Shown: positions 35,661 to 44,431 of the stretch, one piece after another
How the letters are laid out: each line of letters begins with the position of its first letter
How positions within the stretch are numbered: position 1 is the stretch's first letter
Source of the DNA: Novosphingobium flavum
GTDB lineage: Bacteria; Pseudomonadota; Alphaproteobacteria; Sphingomonadales; Sphingomonadaceae
Assembly: GCF_014230315.1 (NCBI RefSeq)
Contig: NZ_JACLAW010000001.1
Coordinates: 186,001 to 250,000 of the forward strand
Length of the DNA stretch: 64,000 nucleotides
Direction: 5' to 3'
Notes under the pieces: generated by a model
Told to the model about the DNA's origin: nothing
Databases searched by the model: none
The model's input: the letters and a program-made list of their open reading frames with translations, nothing else
Made by a program: the position numbers and the translations under genes

Positions 35661-38600
35661 TGCGCGCCCTTCGCCTCGCCTTGCCCCTGCTGCTGCTGGC
35701 CTTCGCGCTCCTGCTCGGCCCGAACCGCGCCGTCTTTGCCAGCGAGGAGGAGCGGCCGGTCCAGCGCACCTATGCCAAGTCGGCGCCCGCGCCCGCCAGC
35801 CAGACGCAGGAGGCGATGGACGCCAAGTCCGAAGGCTGCGTCTCGTGCCACGTGAAGAGCGATGCGCCGACCATGCACCTGACCCCGGCGGTCAAGCTCG
35901 GCTGCACCGATTGCCACGGCGGCGATGCGGCAGTGCGCGGCAATCCCCGCCTCTCGCGCACCGATCCGCAATACATCGCCGCGCGCGAAAAGGCCCACGT
36001 CCTGCCGCGCTACCCGCACTCGTGGAACTATCCGTCCAGCGCCAATCCGCCGCGCTCCTATGCGCTCCTCAACAAGGAAGCGCCCGAATACGTCCGCTTC
36101 ATCAATCCCGGTGACCTTCGGGTCGCGCGCGAGGCCTGCGGCGCCTGCCACCTCGCCACGGTCGAGGCTTCGGAGCGCTCGTTGATGGCCAGCGGCGCCA
36201 TGCTGTGGGGCGGGGCCGGCTACAACAACGGCATCGTCCCGTTCAAGAACTACCTCTTCGGCGAGGCCTATACCCGCGAGGGCGAACCGGCCAAGATCGT
36301 CTCCCCCGGCACCCCGCCGGGCACGGTCACCAAGGCGCAGAAGGATCGCGGCGCGCTCGCCGAAATGTACCCGCTGCCGCGCTGGAACGTGATCCCGCCG
36401 GGCGACATCTTCCGCGTGTTCGAGCGCGGCGGCCGCACCATCGGCTCGGCCTTTTCCGAGATCGGCCTGCCCAACCTGTCGGGCTCGATCCAGAAGCTGG
36501 AGGAACCGGGCCGCCCCGATCTCAAGCAATCCAACCGCGGTCCCGGCACGGGCCTGCGCGTGGCGATCCCGGTGCTCAACATCCACAAGACCCGGCTCAA
36601 CGACCCCTACCTGTGGTTCATGGGCACCAATGACCAGCCGGGTGACTATCGCTCCTCCGGCTGCACCGGCTGCCACGTGATCTATGCCAATGACCGCGAA
36701 CCGCGCCACAGCCTGACCTATGCCCAATACGGCCGCGACGGGCAGACGATCACCGCCGATCCGACCATCGCCGACAAGCTGGTCAAGGTAGGCGGCGAGA
36801 GCGGCCACGGCGCGCTCAAGGGCGATCACGGCTCCGTCGATGATCACGCTGGGGGCGAGCTGGTCAAGGAGAGCGGCCACCCGCTGAGCCACGTCTTCAC
36901 CCGCGCGATCCCCACGGCGCAGTGCATGAACTGCCACATGCACCAGCCCAATATCTTTCTGAATTCCTACCTCGGCTACACGATGTGGGACTACGAATCC
37001 GACGCCCCCAAGATGTGGCCGGAAAAGCAGAAGTACCCCACGGCCGCCGAAGTGCGCGAAACCAACGAGCGCAATCCCGAAGGGGCCGCCGCGCTCGGCA
37101 AGTGGTCGGACCTCGATTTCCTTCGCAATGTCTACGATCTCAATCCCACGCTGAAGGACACCCAGTTCGCCGACTATCACGGCCACGGCTGGAACTTCCG
37201 CGGCATCTTCAAGCGCGACCGCGAGGGCAACCTGCTCGACGCCGAGGGCAAGATCGTCTCGCCCGACGATCCGGAAAAGTGGCGCAAGAAGGGGGAGGGC
37301 CAGTTTGTGCCCCCCGGCACCAACCCCGGCAAGGCGGTCCACCTGATGGACATCCACGCCGAAAAGGGCCTGCAATGCGCCGACTGCCACTTCTCGCAGG
37401 ATGCTCACGGCAATGGTCTGATCTACGGCGAGGTCGCCAACGCGATCGAGATCGGCTGCAAGGACTGCCACGGCACGTCCGAAGCCCTGCCCAGCCTGCG
37501 CACCTCCGGCCCTGCCGCCCCGCCCAAGGGCAATGATCTCTCGCTGCTGCGCAACCCCGATGGCCAGCGCCGCTTCGAGTGGATGGACGAGGGCGGCCGC
37601 CGCGTGCTGGTCCAGCGCTCGATCGTCGATCCCAAGCTCGAATGGCGCGTCCACCTCGTGAAGGACTCGGTCGATCCCGCCTCGCCCTATTTCAACGCCA
37701 GGGCCGCCCGCGCCAAGCTGATGGGCAAGAGCGGGGCTGACGACGGGCTGTACCGCTTCGGCCCCGGCGTGCCGCTCGATCAGCGCGCCCACGATCCGGA
37801 CAAGATGGCCTGCTTCACCTGCCACCTCTCGTGGACCACGAGCTGCGGCGGCTGCCACCTCCCCATCGAGGCCAACTGGAAAACCACGATGCACCGCTAT
37901 GAGGGGGAGGAGACGCGCAATTTTGCGACCTACAACCCGCAGGTCGCGCGTGACGAGATGTTCCAGCTCGGCAAGCACATGACCACCAAGGGCGCCGAGA
38001 TCGCCCCGGTCCGCTCCACCTCGGCGCTGGTGCTCAGTTCCACCAACGTCAACCGCGAACGGATCTACATCCAGCAGCCGCCGATCAGCGCGATCGGCTT
38101 CTCCAGCCAGGCCTTCGCCCCCCATTTTCCGCATACCGTACGGACGACCGAGACCAAGACCTGCACCGACTGCCACCTCTCGGCGGCGGACGACAACAAC
38201 GCGATCATGTCCCAGCTCATGCTGCTCGGCACCAATTTCGTGAACTTCGTCGGCCTCAACGCTTGGACTGGGCTGGAAGGCGGTATCCAGGCCACCCGCG
38301 TTACCGAATGGAGCGAGCCGCAGGCGGTGATCGGCTCCTACCTCCAGAAATACGCTTACCCCGACTATTTCCGCCAGCACGTCGAACAGAACGGGCGCGA
38401 GCTGAAGAACTGGACCCGCGGCAAGACCTTCGACGGCAAGCTTTCGGGCGAGACCGTCCCGCTCGAACAGTTCCGCAACGTGGTGCAGGGCACCGGCGAT
38501 AAGGTCGGCTGCGTCCAGCTGCGCGGCGAATATCTGTTCGTCGCCGAAGGGCGCGGGGGCTTCAAGGCCTACGACGTCGCCTCGATCGCCAACAAGGGCG

Positions 38601-39649
38601 TGTCCGATCCGATCCTGTCCGGCCCGTCATCCCCGCTCGGCCACAGGACTCAGGTCAAGTCGGCCAATGCCACCTGCATGGCGCTGCCCACCAACCAGGC
38701 CATCGCCCCCACCCGCAACACCCCCGAACTGCGTGACATCAACCAGGAGCAGGCCTTCCTGCCGATCTATTCCTACGCCGCCGTCACCGACGCCGTCGAA
38801 GGCCTGATCATGGTCAATGTCGATACGCTGGCCGATGGCGAACTGCGCAACAATTTCCTCAAGCGCGCCGTCACCTGGAACCCGGACAACGTGCTGAAGG
38901 GCGCGCGCCACGTCCAGCTGGCGGGCGAGGTCGCCTATATCACCGCCGACGCCGGCCTCGTCGTGGTCGATCTCCACGATCCGCTGCACCCGAAGCTGGC
39001 GGCCGTCCGCCCGCTGACCGACGCCCGCGCCAGCGCGATCCAGTTCCGCTACCTGTGGGTGACCGACAAGGACGGCCTCAAGCTGTTCGACGTCACCGAC
39101 CTACGCAATCCGGTCGCCATGCCCTCGGGCACGGTCCCGCTGGCCGATGCGCGCCGGGTCTATCTCGCCCGCACCTATGCCTATGTCGCCGCCGGGGCCG
39201 AGGGCCTCGCCATCATCAACATCACCCGGCCGCTCGCGCCCGCCCTCTACCAGAAGGTCAGCTTCGGCGGGGCGATGAACGATGCGCAGGACGTCATCGT
39301 CGGCACCACCAATGCCAGCCTCTTCGCCTACGTGGCCGACGGCCGCAACGGCCTCAAGGTGATCCAGCTGACCAGTCCGGGCAGCCAGCCCAATTTTTAT
39401 GGCTTCTCGCCCGCACCCAAGCCCGAGCTGATCGCATGGGCCAAGACGCCCAGCCCCGCGCTGTCCCTCTCCAAGGGGCTGGACCGCGATCGCGCAGTGG
39501 ACGAGACTGGCGGCCAGATCGCCGTCTTCGGCCGCCTCGGCTCGCGCCCTTTCACCCGGCCTGAGATGGAAACCCTGTTCCTCAACCGCCGGGGTTTCCC
39601 CTTCAAGGTGAGCGACACGGTCGACATGAACGCCTGGCTCTCGCGCTGA
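35660..39649 (+). CDS. Decahaem cytochrome c with C-terminal LVIVD repeats
   Basis: This 1329-residue protein has a signal peptide (LALPLLLLAFALLLGPNRAVFA). Ten CXXCH haem sites occur in the first 850 residues: CVSCH, CTDCH, CGACH, CTGCH, CMNCH, CADCH, CKDCH, CFTCH, CGGCH and CTDCH. The C-terminal 350 residues hold beta-propeller repeats of LVIVD type (VAYITADAGLVVVDLHDP, YLWVTDKDGLKLFDVTD, YAYVAAGAEGLAIINITRP, YVADGRNGLKVIQL). Such proteins occur in sulfur- and metal-linked respiratory clusters. It is probably periplasmic or surface-exposed and an electron relay. The start overlaps the barrel-protein stop. The gene ends the tightly packed array. Confidence 0.9.
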   Translation: MRALRLALPLLLLAFALLLGPNRAVFASEEERPVQRTYAKSAPAPASQTQEAMDAKSEGCVSCHVKSDAPTMHLTPAVKLGCTDCHGGDAAVRGNPRLSRTDPQYIAAREKAHVLPRYPHSWNYPSSANPPRSYALLNKEAPEYVRFINPGDLRVAREACGACHLATVEASERSLMASGAMLWGGAGYNNGIVPFKNYLFGEAYTREGEPAKIVSPGTPPGTVTKAQKDRGALAEMYPLPRWNVIPPGDIFRVFERGGRTIGSAFSEIGLPNLSGSIQKLEEPGRPDLKQSNRGPGTGLRVAIPVLNIHKTRLNDPYLWFMGTNDQPGDYRSSGCTGCHVIYANDREPRHSLTYAQYGRDGQTITADPTIADKLVKVGGESGHGALKGDHGSVDDHAGGELVKESGHPLSHVFTRAIPTAQCMNCHMHQPNIFLNSYLGYTMWDYESDAPKMWPEKQKYPTAAEVRETNERNPEGAAALGKWSDLDFLRNVYDLNPTLKDTQFADYHGHGWNFRGIFKRDREGNLLDAEGKIVSPDDPEKWRKKGEGQFVPPGTNPGKAVHLMDIHAEKGLQCADCHFSQDAHGNGLIYGEVANAIEIGCKDCHGTSEALPSLRTSGPAAPPKGNDLSLLRNPDGQRRFEWMDEGGRRVLVQRSIVDPKLEWRVHLVKDSVDPASPYFNARAARAKLMGKSGADDGLYRFGPGVPLDQRAHDPDKMACFTCHLSWTTSCGGCHLPIEANWKTTMHRYEGEETRNFATYNPQVARDEMFQLGKHMTTKGAEIAPVRSTSALVLSSTNVNRERIYIQQPPISAIGFSSQAFAPHFPHTVRTTETKTCTDCHLSAADDNNAIMSQLMLLGTNFVNFVGLNAWTGLEGGIQATRVTEWSEPQAVIGSYLQKYAYPDYFRQHVEQNGRELKNWTRGKTFDGKLSGETVPLEQFRNVVQGTGDKVGCVQLRGEYLFVAEGRGGFKAYDVASIANKGVSDPILSGPSSPLGHRTQVKSANATCMALPTNQAIAPTRNTPELRDINQEQAFLPIYSYAAVTDAVEGLIMVNVDTLADGELRNNFLKRAVTWNPDNVLKGARHVQLAGEVAYITADAGLVVVDLHDPLHPKLAAVRPLTDARASAIQFRYLWVTDKDGLKLFDVTDLRNPVAMPSGTVPLADARRVYLARTYAYVAAGAEGLAIINITRPLAPALYQKVSFGGAMNDAQDVIVGTTNASLFAYVADGRNGLKVIQLTSPGSQPNFYGFSPAPKPELIAWAKTPSPALSLSKGLDRDRAVDETGGQIAVFGRLGSRPFTRPEMETLFLNRRGFPFKVSDTVDMNAWLSR

Positions 39650-39766
39650 AATCGCCACCGGCAAAGTCCTTGCCGCACTGCGAAGAATCCTGACTCGCCT
39701 TGGTAATTTTACGTGGTAAGGTCGCCGCTCCGGAATGCAGGTGCCCGCGGGCAACAGGGAGGCAGC

Positions 39767-40657
39767 ATGGCGAGGAACACGGCGAAGAAGCGCTGGATCA
39801 CGGCGATTGTCCTCGGCGTCGGCGTGGCCGACTGCGTTGGCATCTACTATGCCCAGCACCGGCTCGACACCGCCGTGCCCGATGAAGTGCGCTTCGACCG
39901 TGTGGCGATCATGGCGCCGCAGCAGAACGATCTGTTCCATCTTGGCCAGCCCAGCCAGCTCGCTCAGGCCGATGTCGCTCCGGCGCCCTCGCTCGCGCCG
40001 GCCAAGGCACCGGCGCTCACCGCTCCCAAGCTCGCTGTCGCGCCGGCGGTCAAGCCTGCGGTCAAGGCGGCTCCGGTCTCCGCTCCAAGGCTCGCGGCCG
40101 CCGTGGCTCCGGCCGCGCCCCCCGCCGCCAAGGCCGCGCCCGCGCCCGCCCCGCGCGCCATCGTGACCCCGCATCTCGCCCGCGTCGAGCGGCCCGAACC
40201 GGTGTTCCACGCAGCGCCCGCCCGGCTGGTCGGCGCGCAGCACAGCGCCGCTCTGGCGCTCGCACCCGCTGCGCCGGTCGCAAGGATCAAGGCTGCCGCG
40301 GCGAAGGCCGGGGCCGCAAAGCTCGCCAGCGCCGGAATTGCGCCCGCCAAGGCCGCTGCCGCCAAGGATACGGTGAGCAAGCGCAAGGCCGCCCGCTCCG
40401 GCCTCGCCGCCCTGGTTCCCGCGCCGCGCGAACATTCGGAATTCTCGCAGGCCTTCGCCGGGTTCGATAGCCCGGTTCAGGCCTCGGCCCAGCTCGAACT
40501 GGCCCTGCCCACGATCGAGCCCGGCAAGGTCGGCGCCCCGGCGACCGACATGGCCTCGGCCCGCGCCAACACCGTGCTCGACGTGCCGCTGCCCGCGCCC
40601 GCGGTCGAACTGCCGCCGGTCACCGCCACGGCGGACAACGGCGAAGCCAAGCTTTGA
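39767..40657 (+). CDS. Anchored Ala/Pro/Lys-rich periplasmic protein, unknown function
   Basis: This 296-residue protein starts at the ATG after GGGAGGCAGC. It has a single N-terminal membrane segment (WITAIVLGVGVADCVGIYYA), then a long low-complexity region of Ala-Pro-Lys repeats like those that span the periplasm in TonB-type proteins. It has no TonB C-terminal domain. The C terminus is acidic and Pro-rich. It may tether or reach across the periplasm in the neighbouring cytochrome system, which is inferred from position. It follows the decahaem gene by 117 bases and could have its own promoter. Confidence 0.65.
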   Translation: MARNTAKKRWITAIVLGVGVADCVGIYYAQHRLDTAVPDEVRFDRVAIMAPQQNDLFHLGQPSQLAQADVAPAPSLAPAKAPALTAPKLAVAPAVKPAVKAAPVSAPRLAAAVAPAAPPAAKAAPAPAPRAIVTPHLARVERPEPVFHAAPARLVGAQHSAALALAPAAPVARIKAAAAKAGAAKLASAGIAPAKAAAAKDTVSKRKAARSGLAALVPAPREHSEFSQAFAGFDSPVQASAQLELALPTIEPGKVGAPATDMASARANTVLDVPLPAPAVELPPVTATADNGEAKL

Positions 40658-40719
40658 CGGCAAGCGCGGCTGAGGGGCGGACGATCCCTTAACCGGGAGT
40701 TGGCCACCGTTCCTCCTTC

Positions 40720-40809
40720 CGTCATCCCGGGCTTGACCCGGGATCCCGCTTTTCCGTCACCACCGTCGCCGAAAAGCAGCGGGGCCCCGGATCAAGTCCG
40801 GGGCGACGG
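40720..40809. repeat. Dispersed alphaproteobacterial palindromic repeat, copy 1
   Basis: The sequence CGTCATCCCGGGCTTGACCC begins a pair of inverted arms (40720-40746 and 40781-40809). The same element recurs at 47986-48069 with about 85% identity by eye. Elements of this CGTCAT...GACCCGGGATCC type are common between genes in this class of bacteria. Confidence 0.8.
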
Positions 40810-40849
40810 CTCTTGCGAGCGTGTGACCGGGAGGTTGGGTTGCGTTGCG

Positions 40850-40905
40850 CAATGTCCGCAATGCACGCGTATCCGGTCAGCCCGCTTTCAACCCGAAAAA
40901 TCGCA
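40850..40905. repeat. Second short intergenic repeat, copy 1
   Basis: The block CAATGTCCGCA, then CCGGTCAGCCCGCTTT and CGAAAAATCG is matched at 48630-48676 by CAATGTCAGCG, CCGGTCAGTCCGCTTT and CAAAATCCG. In both places it lies near the larger palindromic repeat. Its role is unknown. Confidence 0.5.
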
Positions 40906-40935
40906 GCAGCTGCCCGGGCGAAACCTGCCAGCCTC

Positions 40936-41790
40936 CTAACCCTGCGGCCGCTCCGCGATCATTTCCTGGATCATGCCCTGCAGCTTGGCGTCATAACGCG
41001 CGAAAACGCGGTAATCCCCGGCATATTCGAAATGCGTCACCACGTCCTTGCCGGTCCACTGGTGCAGGCAATAGCCCGGCGGCTCGTCGGTGATCAGCAC
41101 CCGGCCATCGGGCGTCGCGGGGTCGATCGGGGTGAGGTCGAGGCCCACGGCCGGCGCGGTCGAGGGGCAGACCAGCACCGGCAGGTCGTTCCAGTGCGAC
41201 AGGATCGTGCGGTGGAGGTGCCCGGCGATCAGCCCCTTGACCTGATTGTGCCCATCCAGCGCCCCCGCCAGCCGCGCCACCCACGGTTCGCGCTCGTCGG
41301 TGTCCATCCACGGGATGCCGGCGGGGAAGGGCGGGTGGTGCAGGGCGACCAGCGTCGGCTTGTCCGGCGCCTCGGCCAGCGTCGCGGCCAGCCATGCGGC
41401 GCGTACCTCGCAGAAGCCCCCGCCGTGGCGGCCGACTTCCAGCGTATCGAGCACGACCAGCCGCAGCGGACCATGGTCGAGCACGTAGTGCACGAAACCA
41501 TCGGCTGACGGCGGCGTCTGCGGAAAGGCAGCGCGCAGGGTCTCGCGCACATCGTGGTTGCCCACCATCGGCCAGACCGGGAAGGGGCAGACCGAAACCG
41601 CCTCGGCCAGCCGCGCATAGTCCTCCGGCGCGCCGTCTTCGGTCAGGTCGCCCGAGAGCAGCAGCAGGTCGGGCCGGTTTGGGCCCTTCACCAGCTTGTC
41701 CAGCGCCGCGCGCAGGCGGAGCATGTTGTGCTCCTCGGGATTGCCCTTGTCGAAGCCGATGTGGATGTCGGTAAGCTGCCCGATCAGCAT
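40936..41790 (-). CDS. Metallophosphoesterase of the CpdA/GpdQ type (possible cAMP phosphodiesterase)
   Basis: The 284-residue protein has the full set of metal ligands: LTDIHIG (DxH), LSGDLTEDG (GD), VGNHDVR (GNHD), ALHHPP and GHLHR (GHxH). This set and length match class III cyclic-nucleotide phosphodiesterases (CpdA) and glycerophosphodiesterases (GpdQ), which cannot be told apart reliably from sequence. Its place between two halves of a cluster that also has an adenylyl cyclase and a cNMP-binding oxidoreductase favours cAMP breakdown, by inference. It ends the minus-strand operon, 18 bases after the FHA-cytochrome gene. Confidence 0.8.
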   Translation of the reverse strand: MLIGQLTDIHIGFDKGNPEEHNMLRLRAALDKLVKGPNRPDLLLLSGDLTEDGAPEDYARLAEAVSVCPFPVWPMVGNHDVRETLRAAFPQTPPSADGFVHYVLDHGPLRLVVLDTLEVGRHGGGFCEVRAAWLAATLAEAPDKPTLVALHHPPFPAGIPWMDTDEREPWVARLAGALDGHNQVKGLIAGHLHRTILSHWNDLPVLVCPSTAPAVGLDLTPIDPATPDGRVLITDEPPGYCLHQWTGKDVVTHFEYAGDYRVFARYDAKLQGMIQEMIAERPQG

Positions 41791-41808
41791 GGCCGTCCTG
41801 CCCCCATT

Positions 41809-43530
41809 TCAGCGCTTCACCCGGCGCGCCGCCATGGGCGCGGCCCCGGTCGGGTGATAGGCATGACACATGGCGCAGCTCGAAGGAACCTTGTCCTTCG
41901 GGCGGAACAGCCCCGCCGCCTGATCGCCCACGTGGCATTCGCGGCATTCCGCCAGTTTCGGCAAGAGCACATCGCGCGACGAGCTTGAGCCGGGCGCGGC
42001 ATGGCATTCCGCGCAGGGCGTTTGCCGGTGCGCCGAATGGTCGAACCAGCCCTTGTCCATGTAGCGCTGCGGCAGGGTCACCGGCATGACCGCCGGGTGC
42101 CCGTTCTTCACGGTTGCCGTGTGGCACTCGCCGCAGACGCCGTCCTTGCCCAGCATCCCTGCCACCAGCCCGCCGCCCACCGGCCGGGTAAAGCGCGCGA
42201 AATAGAGCTGGTCCGCGCCGTAAGCGCCGGGCCGTCCGCGGCCGGTCACCAGCGGCTGGGTGGTGTTCCCGGCCACCGACAGGTCCGCGATCGCCTGGTC
42301 GACGTCGCCGTGGCGCAGCTTGCGGAAGGTCGTGCCGAACTTGTCATAGACCAGGCTGTGGCAGGCCTCGCAGTCGCGCTCCATCGTGATCGGCTTGAAC
42401 CGCGTCCCGTCCTCGCTCGGCCGGTGGCAATCGCCGCAGCCGAGGCCCTTGCTGCCATAGCCCCTGTCGCCCGCCAGCGTGGCCGCCATCTTCGCCACCC
42501 CGCCGCGCGGATCGAGGTGCAGCTTGTGCGGGAAGGCGAGCCCGGAATTCTCGTGCGGGTCCTGGTCGAGCGACACGCGCCTGGTGGTCCGGTTGGCCGG
42601 ATCGACCACCACCGCCGGCGCGAATTCGGGATGCAGCGTGCCGAAATCGGCGGCATTGCCCAGCTTCGTATCGCTCAGCCGGTCCTTCAGCGAGCCGTGG
42701 CAATCGGCGCAGAACTGCTGCGCCGGTGCCGCCATTTTCGTCATGCCTTCATGCTCGCGGTGGCATTCCACGCAGGAATCGGAGCCCTCCTTGCCGAAGG
42801 CATGGGCCACCGAGCCCAGTATCTGCCCGCCAAGCCCCGGCACGGCCCGAGCCAACGCGATCCGCGCTTCCGGCGCATGGTCGTGGACCGACTTGTGGCA
42901 CGACAGGCAGGTCTCGTTGCGCACCGCCTCGAACGGCTTGACGTGGCAGGCCTCGCACTTGCCCTCGAGCTGGTGGTGGGCAAGGCTGAGCGCTCCCGGC
43001 GTCCAGGCCCCGTCGCCCACCACCTTGCTCTGCTTGAGGTCGGGCGCGCGCATCAGGTTGCTCGCCACCGGCAGGGCGAGGAACAGGGCGAGGATCAGCG
43101 CGGCGAAGATCCACGCCAGCCGCCGCTTGCCCGGCAGGACCGCGCTCAGCGCAAGCCCGTCCTTCTCGGGATCGACGTCGGACCTGTCCGGCACCGGCTC
43201 GACCGTGAGCAGGACCGCGCCCTCTTCCTCGCCGATCACGATCCGGGTCGAACCGAAGCGCAGCTCCGCCCCGGTTCGCGCGTCGATCGAGGCGGTGCGC
43301 GTGGTTTGCCCGTCAACCGCGAAGCCCAGCGTGCCGGTGGCTTCGACCGCGACCCGGCTGGCAGGCAGCAGGGAGATCCGCGCATGGCTCGGCTCGACCG
43401 CGAGATCGGGCAGGTGAATGTCGTTCTCGGCCAGGCGCCCCACGGTGAGCGCGGCCTTGTCCAGCACCTTATCGCGGACGATCCGGCGGCCATCGGCCGT
43501 GGTCGACACGGTGCGGAGGCGGAAGGTCAT
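41809..43530 (-). CDS. FHA domain-transmembrane-decahaem cytochrome c fusion
   Basis: This 573-residue protein has an N-terminal FHA domain (about 20-100: LTVGRLAENDIHLPDL, VEPSHARISLL), a single membrane segment at about 150-172 (AWIFAALILALFLALPVA) and ten CXXCH sites: CEACH, CLSCH, CVECH, CADCH, CGDCH, CEACH, CGECH, CAECH, CRECH and CAMCH. The order implies a cytoplasmic phosphothreonine-binding-type head and a periplasmic electron wire. The FHA fold usually reads Ser/Thr phosphorylation, but no Ser/Thr kinase gene is in the window. It shares an operon with the membrane cytochrome and the cNMP-binding oxidoreductase (10-base gap upstream). Confidence 0.9.
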   Translation of the reverse strand: MTFRLRTVSTTADGRRIVRDKVLDKAALTVGRLAENDIHLPDLAVEPSHARISLLPASRVAVEATGTLGFAVDGQTTRTASIDARTGAELRFGSTRIVIGEEEGAVLLTVEPVPDRSDVDPEKDGLALSAVLPGKRRLAWIFAALILALFLALPVASNLMRAPDLKQSKVVGDGAWTPGALSLAHHQLEGKCEACHVKPFEAVRNETCLSCHKSVHDHAPEARIALARAVPGLGGQILGSVAHAFGKEGSDSCVECHREHEGMTKMAAPAQQFCADCHGSLKDRLSDTKLGNAADFGTLHPEFAPAVVVDPANRTTRRVSLDQDPHENSGLAFPHKLHLDPRGGVAKMAATLAGDRGYGSKGLGCGDCHRPSEDGTRFKPITMERDCEACHSLVYDKFGTTFRKLRHGDVDQAIADLSVAGNTTQPLVTGRGRPGAYGADQLYFARFTRPVGGGLVAGMLGKDGVCGECHTATVKNGHPAVMPVTLPQRYMDKGWFDHSAHRQTPCAECHAAPGSSSSRDVLLPKLAECRECHVGDQAAGLFRPKDKVPSSCAMCHAYHPTGAAPMAARRVKR

Positions 43531-43540
43531 GCCGGGCGCC

Positions 43541-44431
43541 TCACCAGTAGTAGAACACGCTGACGATATGCGCGGTCAGCGCGGCAATCAGCGCCACGGT
43601 CAGCGGCACGTGGACATAGAGCCACACCTCCAGCAGCGCCCGCAGCCGCATCTGGCGGCGCAGCCGGTCAAGCTGGGCCTTGCGCCGGATCAGCAGCTTC
43701 TCCACCCGCCCGATCGCGGGATCGCCCATTCCCTGCGCATCGGCAAAGGCAAAGCGCTCGATCGCCCGCGCCGTGGCGCAGCGCTTCCACGTGCCCGAAA
43801 GCCGCGCGATCAGCCCGCCGCCGAACAGGTCCTCGCCAAGCGCCGCCAGCACGAGGTCGGAATGCTCGCGCCCCAGTGGCTGGGCGGCATCGTGCAATTG
43901 CCGGTCGATCGCCCGGATGCCCTCGATCATCTGCTCCTGCGTCAGCTCCTCGCGGTTGGCCGAAAGCGCGGAGGGCAGCGAAGCATAGGCCGCCACGCCC
44001 CAGATTCCCGAGGCGATCACCAGCATCATCAGCACATAGGCCAGGGTATGGACGTTCCACCCCAGCTGAAACCCGGTGTGCAACGTCGCCACCACGATCA
44101 GGCTGAGCCCGAGGTAAACGTGCGCCGAGGTCCAGGCCTTGAGCGACCAGGCCCCCCGCGTCATCGCCCGCTTGCGAATGCCGAGAACGGACAGCCAGAC
44201 GATCAGCAGCGCGCCCACCGTGCCCAGCGTATAGCCGTACCACGAACCGCCGTTGGGCCGCGGCTTGACGTCGATCAGCATATATCCGGCAATGCAGGCA
44301 AGACACAGGACCAGCGCCACTTTCAGCCAGCGAAACCGGCGGTGGCGCAGGAAGCCCTCGTGATCGGCGGAAATCTGGCGCTTGGCCTGCGCGCCGCCCG
44401 GTGCACGGCCAGATGCGGGAGCGGAAGCCAT
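43541..44431 (-). CDS. Polytopic membrane protein, probable b-type haem quinone/electron-transfer subunit
   Basis: The 296-residue protein starts at the ATG overlapping the upstream stop (ATGA) and has about five membrane segments. They include WLKVALVLCLACIAGYML, TLGTVGALLIVWLSVLGI, HVYLGLSLIVVATLHTGF, LAYVLMMLVIASGIWGVA and a C-terminal VPLTVALIAALTAHIVSV. Histidines sit in and at the ends of helices 3, 4 and 5 (AHVYLG, ATLHTG, NVHTLA, YVHVPL, TAHIVS), spaced as in cytochrome b561/ferric-reductase-like proteins. It could pass electrons between the cytoplasmic Fe-S protein, quinone and the periplasmic FHA-decahaem. The helical bundle is seen directly, and haem binding is inferred. Confidence 0.72.
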   Translation of the reverse strand: MASAPASGRAPGGAQAKRQISADHEGFLRHRRFRWLKVALVLCLACIAGYMLIDVKPRPNGGSWYGYTLGTVGALLIVWLSVLGIRKRAMTRGAWSLKAWTSAHVYLGLSLIVVATLHTGFQLGWNVHTLAYVLMMLVIASGIWGVAAYASLPSALSANREELTQEQMIEGIRAIDRQLHDAAQPLGREHSDLVLAALGEDLFGGGLIARLSGTWKRCATARAIERFAFADAQGMGDPAIGRVEKLLIRRKAQLDRLRRQMRLRALLEVWLYVHVPLTVALIAALTAHIVSVFYYW

